A stretch of DNA of 5,564 nt from Christensenella sp964592155 (GTDB lineage Bacteria > Bacillota > Clostridia > Christensenellales > Christensenellaceae), in assembly GCA_964592155.1 (NCBI GenBank), contig CAZQDA010000131.1, positions 1 to 5,564 on the forward strand. Direction: 5' to 3'. Of the stretch, positions 1-5,339 are shown in pieces. The notes below the pieces were generated by a model. It did no database searches, was not told the origin of the DNA, and saw nothing but the letters and a program-made list of their open reading frames with translations. Each line of letters opens with the position of its first letter. The first letter of the stretch is position 1. The position numbers and the translations under genes were made by a program.

Positions 1-5
1 TGCCG

Positions 6-34
6 TTTTCCTGCGCGGGCAGCCGTGCTATAAT
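6..34 (+). promoter_or_regulatory. Probable sigma-A promoter of the ABC-F gene (extended -10)
   Basis: A perfect TATAAT lies at 29-34 and is preceded by TG plus one base (26-28), giving an extended -10 element. A weak -35 match, TTTTCC at 6-11, sits 17 bases upstream, which is tolerable because extended -10 promoters need little from the -35 box. Transcription would start near base 41, leaving a leader of only about 24 bases before the ATG. That leader holds the Shine-Dalgarno AAGGAG (51-56) and has no room for a leader peptide or attenuator. Confidence 0.55.
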
Positions 35-64
35 AATAGGGCTTGGCATGAAGGAGAAAAGTTT

Positions 65-1972
65 ATGTTGGTTTCACTGAACGACGTAACCGTGGCATAC
101 GGGGACGTGGAAATACTGAAAAATATAACGGCGAACGTCAACGCAGGAGATAAGATCGGGCTTATCGGCCCGAACGGAGCCGGCAAGACGACGCTTTTGA
201 ATACACTGATGAAACGCATTTTGCCGGAAGAGGGGAATGTGATCCACAAGGCAGAGCTGACGGTGGGATATCTGGAGCAAAACAGCGGGCTTTCGGCGGA
301 CCGCACGATCATCGAGGAAATGAGGAATGTATTCCAGACCGCGCTTTTAGCGGGGCGGAGGATGCGCGAGCTGGAACAGGAAATGTCCCAAAATCCGGAC
401 GACGACAGCCTGCACGCTGCCTATGCGCGCGCACAGACTGATTTTGAAGCGGCGGACGGATATCAGGTGGAAGTAAAGATCAAAAAGATTCTCAACGGAA
501 TGGGCTTTGCGGATAAGGCCTATGAGACGGATATTTCCACGCTTTCAGGGGGAGAAAAGACGCGGCTTGCCATTGCGCGGCTGCTGCTTTGCGACCCTGA
601 TTTTCTGATTTTGGATGAGCCGACCAACCATCTTGATTTCAAGACGCTGATGTGGCTGGAGGACTATTTAAACGGCTACAAGGGCGCGGTCTTGATCGTG
701 TCGCACGACCGTTATTTTTTGGACAAACTGGCGCAGAAAATATGGGAGATAGACGATAAGGAACTCACAGAATACACAGGAAACTATACGCAGTATAAAC
801 AGCTGAAAGCGGAATACATCTCTTTCCAGCTAAAGGAATTTGAAAAGCAGTCGCGGCAGATTGCGCACATGGAGGATTATGTTGCACGCAATTTAACGCG
901 CGCGTCCACTGCCAAAAGCGCGCAGAGCAGGGTGAAAAAGCTGAGCAGCATGGAGCGGATCAAAAAGCCGAAAACAACCGTGAAAGCTCCAAGCTTTGGC
1001 TTTGCATTTTCGCAGCGTCCGGTCAATGATATTCTCACGGTGGCAGGGCTTGACCTTACTGTGGGCGACGGGGTTTTGCTTGCGGCAAATATTGGCATGG
1101 AGATGAAGCGCGGCGATAAAGCAGCGGTGATCGGCGACAACGGCACAGGAAAATCCACGCTGATCAAAAAGCTGGTGGCAGTCGCAAAAGGCGAAACAGA
1201 CCTTGCGGTGGCGTTTGGGAAAAACGCGCTGGTGGGGTATTATGATCAGGAAAATAAAAATATGACACCCTCAAAAACGGTGTTACAGGAAATATGGGAT
1301 GCGTACCCGTCGCTTTTGGAGTACGGCTCACGCTCCATGCTGGGGCGCGTGCTCCTAACAGGCGAGGACGTTTTTAAAAGGGTAGGAGACCTTTCCGGCG
1401 GGGAACGCGCCAAGGTGGGGCTTGCGCTTTTGATGTGCGGTGAATATAACTTTTTACTGCTCGACGAGCCGACCAATCATCTTGACCTGCCCGCGAGGGA
1501 GAGCCTTGAGGCAGCGCTCAAGGAATATGAGGGAACGCTGCTGTTTGTATCGCACGACCGATATTTTATCAATGCGCTGGCGGGAAAGATTTATGAGATC
1601 GCGGATTGCCACCTGAATGAATTTGACGGAACCTTTGATGAATACAGGCAGTTAAAAGAGGAAGAGGAGCAGCGGGCGGAGGCGAGCAGGGAAGCGACGC
1701 AGAAGACCGCGAAAACGGCAAGCGAGATTGCGGAGGTCAAGAATCCCAAACAGCGCAGGGCGCAGGAGGCAAAGCGCAGGGAGCGGATTTTGGCGCTCGA
1801 AAAAAAGATCGCTGCATTAGAGGCGCGCGAAACGGAGCTGAATGAGCAGATCAGCGCCAACCCGGCGGATTTTGAGCTCATCGGCAAAAATTGCGCGGAG
1901 CTTGAAGAGCTGAAAGTGCGTCACGAAAGTTTTTTGGAGGAGTGGCTGCTGATTTCCGAAGAAGAATCGTAA
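65..1972 (+). CDS. ABC-F family ATPase (YdiF-like), ribosome-associated
   Basis: This is a complete 635-residue soluble ABC-F protein with two ATPase domains and no membrane segments. ABC-F proteins bind the ribosomal E site and act on stalled or antibiotic-bound ribosomes instead of transporting substrates. Domain 1 has Walker A GPNGAGKTT (35-43), signature LSGGE (160-164), Walker B ending in DEPTNHLD (184-191, catalytic E185) and switch H214. The interdomain linker (about 240-320) has the RASTAKSAQSR-type basic stretch (279-289) that contacts P-site tRNA in the family. Domain 2 has GDNGTGKST (357-365), LSGGE (443-447), DEPTNHLD (467-474, E468) and H497. Residues 535-630 form a charged, coiled-coil-like tail. 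Length and layout match Bacillus YdiF as I recall it. The ATG is fixed by AAGGAG eight bases upstream. All catalytic residues are intact. A resistance-type ABC-F cannot be excluded, but the absence of an attenuating leader favours a housekeeping one. Confidence 0.96.
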   Translation: MLVSLNDVTVAYGDVEILKNITANVNAGDKIGLIGPNGAGKTTLLNTLMKRILPEEGNVIHKAELTVGYLEQNSGLSADRTIIEEMRNVFQTALLAGRRMRELEQEMSQNPDDDSLHAAYARAQTDFEAADGYQVEVKIKKILNGMGFADKAYETDISTLSGGEKTRLAIARLLLCDPDFLILDEPTNHLDFKTLMWLEDYLNGYKGAVLIVSHDRYFLDKLAQKIWEIDDKELTEYTGNYTQYKQLKAEYISFQLKEFEKQSRQIAHMEDYVARNLTRASTAKSAQSRVKKLSSMERIKKPKTTVKAPSFGFAFSQRPVNDILTVAGLDLTVGDGVLLAANIGMEMKRGDKAAVIGDNGTGKSTLIKKLVAVAKGETDLAVAFGKNALVGYYDQENKNMTPSKTVLQEIWDAYPSLLEYGSRSMLGRVLLTGEDVFKRVGDLSGGERAKVGLALLMCGEYNFLLLDEPTNHLDLPARESLEAALKEYEGTLLFVSHDRYFINALAGKIYEIADCHLNEFDGTFDEYRQLKEEEEQRAEASREATQKTAKTASEIAEVKNPKQRRAQEAKRRERILALEKKIAALEARETELNEQISANPADFELIGKNCAELEELKVRHESFLEEWLLISEEES

Positions 1973-1979
1973 AGAATGC

Positions 1980-2022
1980 AAAAAAAGCTGCGGATTTTGA
2001 ATCGTCCGCGGCTTTCTTTTTT
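1980..2022 (+). terminator. Intrinsic terminator after the ABC-F gene
   Basis: A 10-bp stem (1985-1994 with 2005-2014, one G-U pair) has a 10-base loop. It is followed by TTT, C and six T residues (2013-2022), and seven A residues precede it. It begins 8 bases past the ABC-F stop. The flanking A tract means it could also act on the minus strand. It separates this gene from cysS. Confidence 0.9.
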
Positions 2023-2031
2023 GAATTGTGG

Positions 2032-2060
2032 TTGTGAATTTGATGCGCATATATTATAAT
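2032..2060 (+). promoter_or_regulatory. Probable sigma-A promoter of cysS
   Basis: TTGTGA (2032-2037, 4 of 6 consensus) is followed after exactly 17 bases by a perfect TATAAT (2055-2060). It lies just after the preceding terminator and about 60 bases before the cysS start, so cysS has its own transcription start near 2067. The resulting leader of roughly 53 bases is far too short for a T-box riboswitch, a common control device for Firmicute tRNA synthetase genes. Confidence 0.65.
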
Positions 2061-2079
2061 AGATAAGCATAAAGAATTC

Positions 2080-2101
2080 TGCTTTGCCGGATTGCAAAGC
2101 A
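2080..2101 (+). promoter_or_regulatory. Perfect hairpin in the cysS leader
   Basis: An 8-bp perfect stem (2080-2087 with 2094-2101) encloses the 6-base loop CGGATT. It lies between the promoter and the Shine-Dalgarno site at 2105-2111 and is not followed by a T tract, so it is not a terminator. It may stabilise the transcript's 5' end or influence ribosome access. The left arm (2079-2086) could instead pair with 2104-2114 across the Shine-Dalgarno, with a three-G bulge. The function is inferred and the pairing is what the sequence shows. Confidence 0.45.
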
Positions 2102-2104
2102 AAC

Positions 2105-2111
2105 AAAGGGG
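2105..2111 (+). promoter_or_regulatory. Ribosome binding site that sets the cysS TTG start
   Basis: AAAGGGG ends 8 bases before the TTG at 2120, an ideal distance. The upstream in-frame TTG at 2084 has no such site and lies inside the leader hairpin stem, so the site decides in favour of 2120. Confidence 0.75.
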
Positions 2112-2119
2112 CAGTCAGT

Positions 2120-3499
2120 TTGAAGATTTTCAATTCCATGACAGGGAAAAAAGAAGAACTAAATCCGCTTGTGCCGGGGCAGTTCAATATATATGCGTGC
2201 GGGCCGACGGTCTACAATTATTTTCACATCGGAAACGCGCGTCCGTTTATTGTGTTTGATACGCTGCGCAGGTATTTGGAATACCGCGGTTATAAGGTCA
2301 ATTTCGTACAGAATTTTACAGACGTAGATGATAAAATGATCCGCGTTGCAAAGGAGGAAGGCATCACGGTCAAAGAGCTTGGGGAACGCTTTATCAATGA
2401 ATATTTCAAAGACGCGCAGGCGCTCAACATTCGTCCTGCGACGGTGCACCCCAAGGCAACAGAGCACATTGAGGAGATCATTGCGCTCGTTAAAAAGCTG
2501 ATCGATTCAGGTCATGCGTATGAGCTGAATGGCGATGTCTATTTTGACACGCAGAGCTTTCCGAATTATGGCAAGCTTTCCGGTCAGGACCTTTCCGAGC
2601 TGGAGATGGGGGCGCGCATCGACATCAACGAAGAAAAGAAAAGCCCGATGGATTTTGCGCTGTGGAAGGCGCAAAAGGAAGGGGAGATTGCGTGGGATAG
2701 CCCGTGGGGCAAGGGTCGTCCGGGCTGGCATATCGAGTGCTCCGCGATGAGCATGAAATATCTCGGCGACACGCTCGACATCCACGGCGGCGGACAGGAC
2801 CTCAAATTCCCGCATCACGAAAATGAGATCGCGCAGAGCGAGGCGGCGACGGGCAAGCCGTTTGCTAACTATTGGATGCACAACGGCTATATCAATATCG
2901 ATAACAGGAAGATGTCCAAATCCGCAGGGAACTTTTTCACGGTGCGCGACATATTAAAGGAATTCAGGGGAAGGGCGGTGCGCCTGTTTATGCTGTCGGC
3001 GCATTATGCAAACCCGATCAACTTCTCAGGCGATTTATTGCAGCAGTCGGAAACGGCATATGACCGCATTCTGAATTGCAGGGATAACCTTGCTTTTATC
3101 ATAGCGAATCCCAAAGATCATGCGGTGGAAATTGAGCCTGTGATTGCGGCGGCAAGTGATAAGTTTAACGCGGCAATGGATGATGACCTCAATACGGCCG
3201 ACGCGATTGGCGGCATTTTTGAATATATCAAAGAGCTGAACACCTTGTTTGCGGACGGCGGACGGGCAGATGACGCGCGCGCAGCGCTTACGCTTCTCGA
3301 TACGCTTCTCGATGTGCTTGGGATTTTGCCTGAGCAGGAAGAGGCGATTCCGCAGGAGGTGCAAGAGCTTGCGGGGCAGCGCCAGAGCGCACGTGCGGAA
3401 AAGAACTGGGAGCAGGCGGACCGGTTGCGCGATGAAATCAAAGCGCTCGGTTATGAAATGAAAGACACGCCGGACGGCGTAAAAATCAACAAAATTTAG
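2120..3499 (+). CDS. cysS: Cysteinyl-tRNA synthetase
   Basis: This class I aminoacyl-tRNA synthetase activates cysteine with ATP and charges tRNA-Cys in the cytoplasm. The 459-residue length is normal for bacterial CysRS. Using the TTG at 2120, the protein begins MKIFNSMTGKKEE, the usual family N-terminus; a start at 2084 would add 12 atypical residues. The class I signatures are HIGN (36-39, replacing HIGH) and KMSKS (264-268). The catalytic zinc ligands are all present and spaced as in E. coli CysRS: C27 in CGPTVY, C207 in GWHIEC, H232 and E236 in the HHENE stretch. The helical C-terminal part carries DDDLNT (354-359), and the end of the protein forms the anticodon-binding region. A membrane-protein gene follows after 15 bases and is probably co-transcribed. 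In many Firmicutes the mini-RNase III gene mrnC and rlmB follow cysS, and they are not here. Confidence 0.97.
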   Translation: MKIFNSMTGKKEELNPLVPGQFNIYACGPTVYNYFHIGNARPFIVFDTLRRYLEYRGYKVNFVQNFTDVDDKMIRVAKEEGITVKELGERFINEYFKDAQALNIRPATVHPKATEHIEEIIALVKKLIDSGHAYELNGDVYFDTQSFPNYGKLSGQDLSELEMGARIDINEEKKSPMDFALWKAQKEGEIAWDSPWGKGRPGWHIECSAMSMKYLGDTLDIHGGGQDLKFPHHENEIAQSEAATGKPFANYWMHNGYINIDNRKMSKSAGNFFTVRDILKEFRGRAVRLFMLSAHYANPINFSGDLLQQSETAYDRILNCRDNLAFIIANPKDHAVEIEPVIAAASDKFNAAMDDDLNTADAIGGIFEYIKELNTLFADGGRADDARAALTLLDTLLDVLGILPEQEEAIPQEVQELAGQRQSARAEKNWEQADRLRDEIKALGYEMKDTPDGVKINKI

Positions 3500-3514
3500 G
3501 GGGAATGGTGACTA

Positions 3515-3865
3515 ATGGGCGGAATGGACGGAGCTTTTAATTTTATGATGTTGTTCGACATCTTTATTGCGGTGTATCTGCTGTACTACGCGATCAAAGG
3601 GTCGGGCAAAGCTTATGAGAACGATTTTCCGGCAGAGATGCAGGAAGCGCACCGCAAAATGCTGCGGTTGTTTTGCTGGATTGCGGGCGCGCCGCTTTTG
3701 GTGCTGTCGATTCTGGAATACACAAGCGGACAGGGAATCACCTCCATTTGGAGCGTGATCAGCATTGTTTACATCTTGTCGTGCGTGGTGGTATACTTTG
3801 TGTTGTTCCGTGTGCGGTTTAAGGAATATTTGAAAAATCCGCGGAAAAACCTGCCGAAGAAATAA
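3515..3865 (+). CDS. Small three-helix membrane protein of unknown function
   Basis: I do not recognise this 116-residue protein as a named family. Three hydrophobic segments are visible at about residues 9-28, 52-69 and 77-98. A charged stretch (about 29-51) lies between the first two, and the basic C-terminal tail (99-116, rich in K and R) is probably cytoplasmic by the positive-inside rule. There is no cleavable signal peptide, lipobox or conserved catalytic motif that I can see. The ATG is preceded by AGGGGG (3498-3503), which overlaps the cysS stop codon at a rather long 11-base distance. The position 15 bases after cysS and before a strong terminator indicates that it is the last gene of a cysS transcript. 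A role cannot be deduced from this context. Reading-frame integrity and strong hydrophobic patterning make it a real gene. Confidence 0.8.
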   Translation: MGGMDGAFNFMMLFDIFIAVYLLYYAIKGSGKAYENDFPAEMQEAHRKMLRLFCWIAGAPLLVLSILEYTSGQGITSIWSVISIVYILSCVVVYFVLFRVRFKEYLKNPRKNLPKK

Positions 3866-3880
3866 GTTTCCATAAGAAAT

Positions 3881-3903
3881 AAGCGTACGTTGATTCGACG
3901 CTT
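3881..3903 (+). other. Small hairpin upstream of a terminator
   Basis: AAGCGT (3881-3886) pairs perfectly with ACGCTT (3898-3903) around an 11-base loop. It lies 15 bases past the membrane-protein stop and just before the terminator stem. It has no T tract of its own. Its GCGT and GACGC elements recur in the adjacent terminator, so alternative pairings are possible, although each would be shorter than the terminator stem. Confidence 0.35.
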
Positions 3904-3907
3904 TCAG

Positions 3908-3946
3908 AAAAGACGCAGCGCTGGTTTGCTTTGTTGCGTTTTTTTT
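3908..3946 (+). terminator. Intrinsic terminator ending the cysS unit
   Basis: A 13-bp stem (3908-3920 with 3932-3944, including three G-U pairs) has an 11-base loop and runs into eight consecutive T residues (3939-3946). The strong core is 3913-3919 with 3933-3939. It should stop transcripts coming from cysS and the 116-residue membrane-protein gene. Confidence 0.88.
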
Positions 3947-3957
3947 ATGGAACCGCA

Positions 3958-3978
3958 TCCGCCTGTTTGAAAGGCGGG
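3958..3978 (+). promoter_or_regulatory. GC-rich hairpin in the leader of the DUF1622 gene
   Basis: CCGCCT (3959-3964) pairs perfectly with AGGCGG (3972-3977) around a 7-base loop, and an extra T-G pair closes the base. It sits between the upstream terminator and the Shine-Dalgarno at 4001-4007 without a T tract. It could be a transcript-stabilising structure or a protein-binding palindrome. No function is shown. Confidence 0.35.
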
Positions 3979-4000
3979 CAACAGGGTATGAATAATCTTT

Positions 4001-4007
4001 GAGGAGG
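4001..4007 (+). promoter_or_regulatory. Strong ribosome binding site that sets the DUF1622 start
   Basis: GAGGAGG ends 6 bases before the ATG at 4014, an almost perfect anti-16S match. The in-frame TTG at 3999 overlaps this site and so cannot be the start. Confidence 0.9.
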
Positions 4008-4013
4008 AAACCT

Positions 4014-4376
4014 ATGGAACAGTTTGCGCCGTATCTGGATATTATTACAACCTGCCTGGGAATGATTTCGATTGTGATTCTGGTGTGGGGCGTCGTTTTG
4101 AGCGTCAAGGATTTTCTGCTCTCGCAATTTTTACGCAGAAGCAGAACGGAAAAGTTTCACCTGATTACCAGAATCAAAAACAATCTGGGTTCTTATGTTT
4201 TGCTGGGGCTGGAAATCTTGATTGTGGCGGATATCGTGGAATCGATTGTGAAGCCTACATTTGAAGACATTGTCCGTCTTGCGGCGATCGTTGCCATCCG
4301 CACCGTGATTTCGTTTTTCCTCAATAAGGAAATCAAGGACTCGGACGACCGGAAAAATATACGGGAAGAGCAATAA
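4014..4376 (+). CDS. DUF1622-type small membrane protein
   Basis: This 120-residue integral membrane protein has three hydrophobic segments at about residues 10-31, 59-76 and 86-103. The central and third segments show the pattern I associate with the DUF1622 family: GLEILIVADIVES (65-77), then PTFEDI (81-86), then RTVISFFLNKEI (96-107). Length and topology fit that family, whose function is unknown. A basic loop (about 40-57) follows helix 1, and the C-terminal tail is strongly charged. The acidic residues E67, D73 and E76 within or next to a membrane segment are unusual for a purely structural helix and might bind ions or a partner; this is inference. The start is the ATG after GAGGAGG. The gene lies downstream of a strong terminator with no convincing promoter in between, so how it is expressed is unclear. 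Confidence 0.85.
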   Translation: MEQFAPYLDIITTCLGMISIVILVWGVVLSVKDFLLSQFLRRSRTEKFHLITRIKNNLGSYVLLGLEILIVADIVESIVKPTFEDIVRLAAIVAIRTVISFFLNKEIKDSDDRKNIREEQ

Positions 4377-4381
4377 AAGCA

Positions 4382-4410
4382 TTCGCTTTGGTTTATCAAT
4401 ATTGTATAAG
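4382..4410 (+). promoter_or_regulatory. Possible weak promoter for mrp
   Basis: TATAAG (4405-4410) is a good -10 box 26 bases before the mrp ATG, but the best -35 at 17-base spacing (TTCGCT, 4382-4387) matches only half the consensus. No terminator separates the DUF1622 gene from mrp: the short stem at 4376-4389 has five pairs and no T tract. The two genes may therefore be co-transcribed instead. Confidence 0.22.
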
Positions 4411-4422
4411 AATGGTTGACAA

Positions 4423-4428
4423 AAGGAG
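4423..4428 (+). promoter_or_regulatory. Ribosome binding site that sets the mrp start
   Basis: AAGGAG lies 8 bases before the ATG at 4437 but only 2 bases before the ATG at 4431, and it would be inside the gene if the TTG at 4416 were used. The ATG at 4437 is therefore the likely start. Confidence 0.8.
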
Positions 4429-4436
4429 AAATGAAT

Positions 4437-5267
4437 ATGAGTGAAAATTGTACGCACGACTGCGGGAGCTGCGGCGAAAGCTGCGGCTCGCGGCAAATGA
4501 ATCCGGAGGATTTTCTGGAAGCGCCGCACCAGTCGAGCACGATAAAAAAAGTAATTGGCATCGTCAGCGGAAAAGGAGGGGTTGGAAAATCGCTCGTGAC
4601 CTCTATGCTTGCGGTGCTGCTTGCGCGCAAAGGGCTGCGCACGGCGATTCTTGACGCGGATATCACAGGCCCGTCGATTCCTAAAATGTTTGGAATCACA
4701 GAAAAAGCGCGCGGTACGGAAGATACCATCCTTCCGGTGGAGAGCAAAGAGGGAATACAATTGATGTCCATCAATCTTTTGCTGCCGGATGAGACGGAGC
4801 CTGTCGTATGGCGGGGGCCGGTGATTGCGGGCACGGTGAAGCAGTTTTGGACAGATGTGATCTGGACGGACGTGGACGTGATGTTTGTGGATATGCCGCC
4901 GGGAACGGGCGATGTGCCGCTGACGGTGTTTCAGTCCATTCCGCTTGACGGAATTGTGATTGTGACATCGCCGCAGGAGCTTGTTTCCATGATTGTGGAA
5001 AAAGCGGTGAACATGGCAAAAATGATGAACGTGCCCATTTTGGGGCTGGTGGAAAACATGAGCTATCTACAGTGCCCGGGCTGCTCGGAGCGCATCAGCG
5101 TATTTGGGGAAAGCCATATCGAAGAAACAGCACAGCGCTTTGGCATTCCGGTGCTGGGAAAAGTGCCGGTTGATCCGCAAATTGCGCAGGCAGCGGACCG
5201 CGGGCAGATCGAGCAGGTGAAAGGCGAATGGCTGGAACAGGCCGCGGAGCAGATCGAGAAGATGTGA
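4437..5267 (+). CDS. mrp: Mrp/NBP35-family Fe-S carrier ATPase
   Basis: This 276-residue cytoplasmic P-loop ATPase belongs to the Mrp/ApbC/NBP35 group of the MinD/ParA (SIMIBI) class, which binds Fe-S clusters at a dimer interface and passes them to apoproteins. The N-terminal tail has four cysteines, C5, C9, C12 and C16, in a CX3CX2CX3C array, comparable in idea to the N-terminal cluster of NBP35. The ATPase core has the deviant Walker A GKGGVGKS (45-52, signature lysine K46), LDADITGPSIPKMFG (72-86) as switch I, and VDMPPGTGD (151-159) as Walker B and switch II. The bridging-cluster CxxC is C213 and C216. It lacks the N-terminal DUF59 domain of longer Mrp proteins. All key residues are intact. 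Clostridial relatives often sit near NifB or NifX-like genes, none of which are in this window. It stands last before a terminator and could share a transcript with the DUF1622 gene. Confidence 0.95.
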   Translation: MSENCTHDCGSCGESCGSRQMNPEDFLEAPHQSSTIKKVIGIVSGKGGVGKSLVTSMLAVLLARKGLRTAILDADITGPSIPKMFGITEKARGTEDTILPVESKEGIQLMSINLLLPDETEPVVWRGPVIAGTVKQFWTDVIWTDVDVMFVDMPPGTGDVPLTVFQSIPLDGIVIVTSPQELVSMIVEKAVNMAKMMNVPILGLVENMSYLQCPGCSERISVFGESHIEETAQRFGIPVLGKVPVDPQIAQAADRGQIEQVKGEWLEQAAEQIEKM

Positions 5268-5300
5268 GCGGAGAAAAAAATTGAATTAGAAATGAATCAA

Positions 5301-5329
5301 TAAAAAACAGGCAGCTTGCCTGTTTTTTA
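5301..5329. terminator. Bidirectional intrinsic terminator
   Basis: A perfect 13-bp inverted repeat (5301-5313 with 5317-5329) has a 3-base loop, with core ACAGGCA/TGCCTGT flanked by six A and six T residues. Both strands read as a GC stem followed by a U tract. It ends mrp on the plus strand, and it would also end a minus-strand gene whose stop would be at 5340, which supports convergent transcription from the right. Confidence 0.93.
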
Positions 5330-5339
5330 CATAGAAGGA

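Noticed and set aside
2084..2119. Upstream TTG start that would lengthen CysS by 12 residues
   Set aside because: It lies in the stem of the leader hairpin, has no Shine-Dalgarno, and the added residues do not resemble CysRS N-termini.
3967..3996. TTGAAA and AATAAT as a promoter for the DUF1622 gene
   Set aside because: At 18-base spacing the start of transcription would fall within the Shine-Dalgarno at 4001-4007, so the message could not be translated well.
3988..4002. Four-codon leader-peptide-like ORF (MNNL) before the DUF1622 gene
   Set aside because: It is too short, has no clear ribosome site, and its stop overlaps the Shine-Dalgarno of the next gene by chance.
3512..4108. A 198-codon minus-strand open frame crossing the membrane-protein gene and the gap before the DUF1622 gene
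   Set aside because: It runs antisense through two better supported plus-strand genes and a terminator, has low-complexity shadow composition rich in H, N, R and Q, and shows no recognisable domain.
4376..4389. Short hairpin after the DUF1622 gene as a terminator
   Set aside because: It has only five pairs with a four-base loop and no following T tract.
4416..4421. Perfect TTGACA -35 hexamer before mrp
   Set aside because: No -10 box is found at 16-18 bases downstream, and that position is already inside the mrp coding region.
4131..4834. Two long minus-strand open frames (209 and 213 codons) over the DUF1622 and mrp genes
   Set aside because: They are antisense to genes with clear family motifs and strong ribosome sites, and they show no domain; they look like by-products of codon bias.
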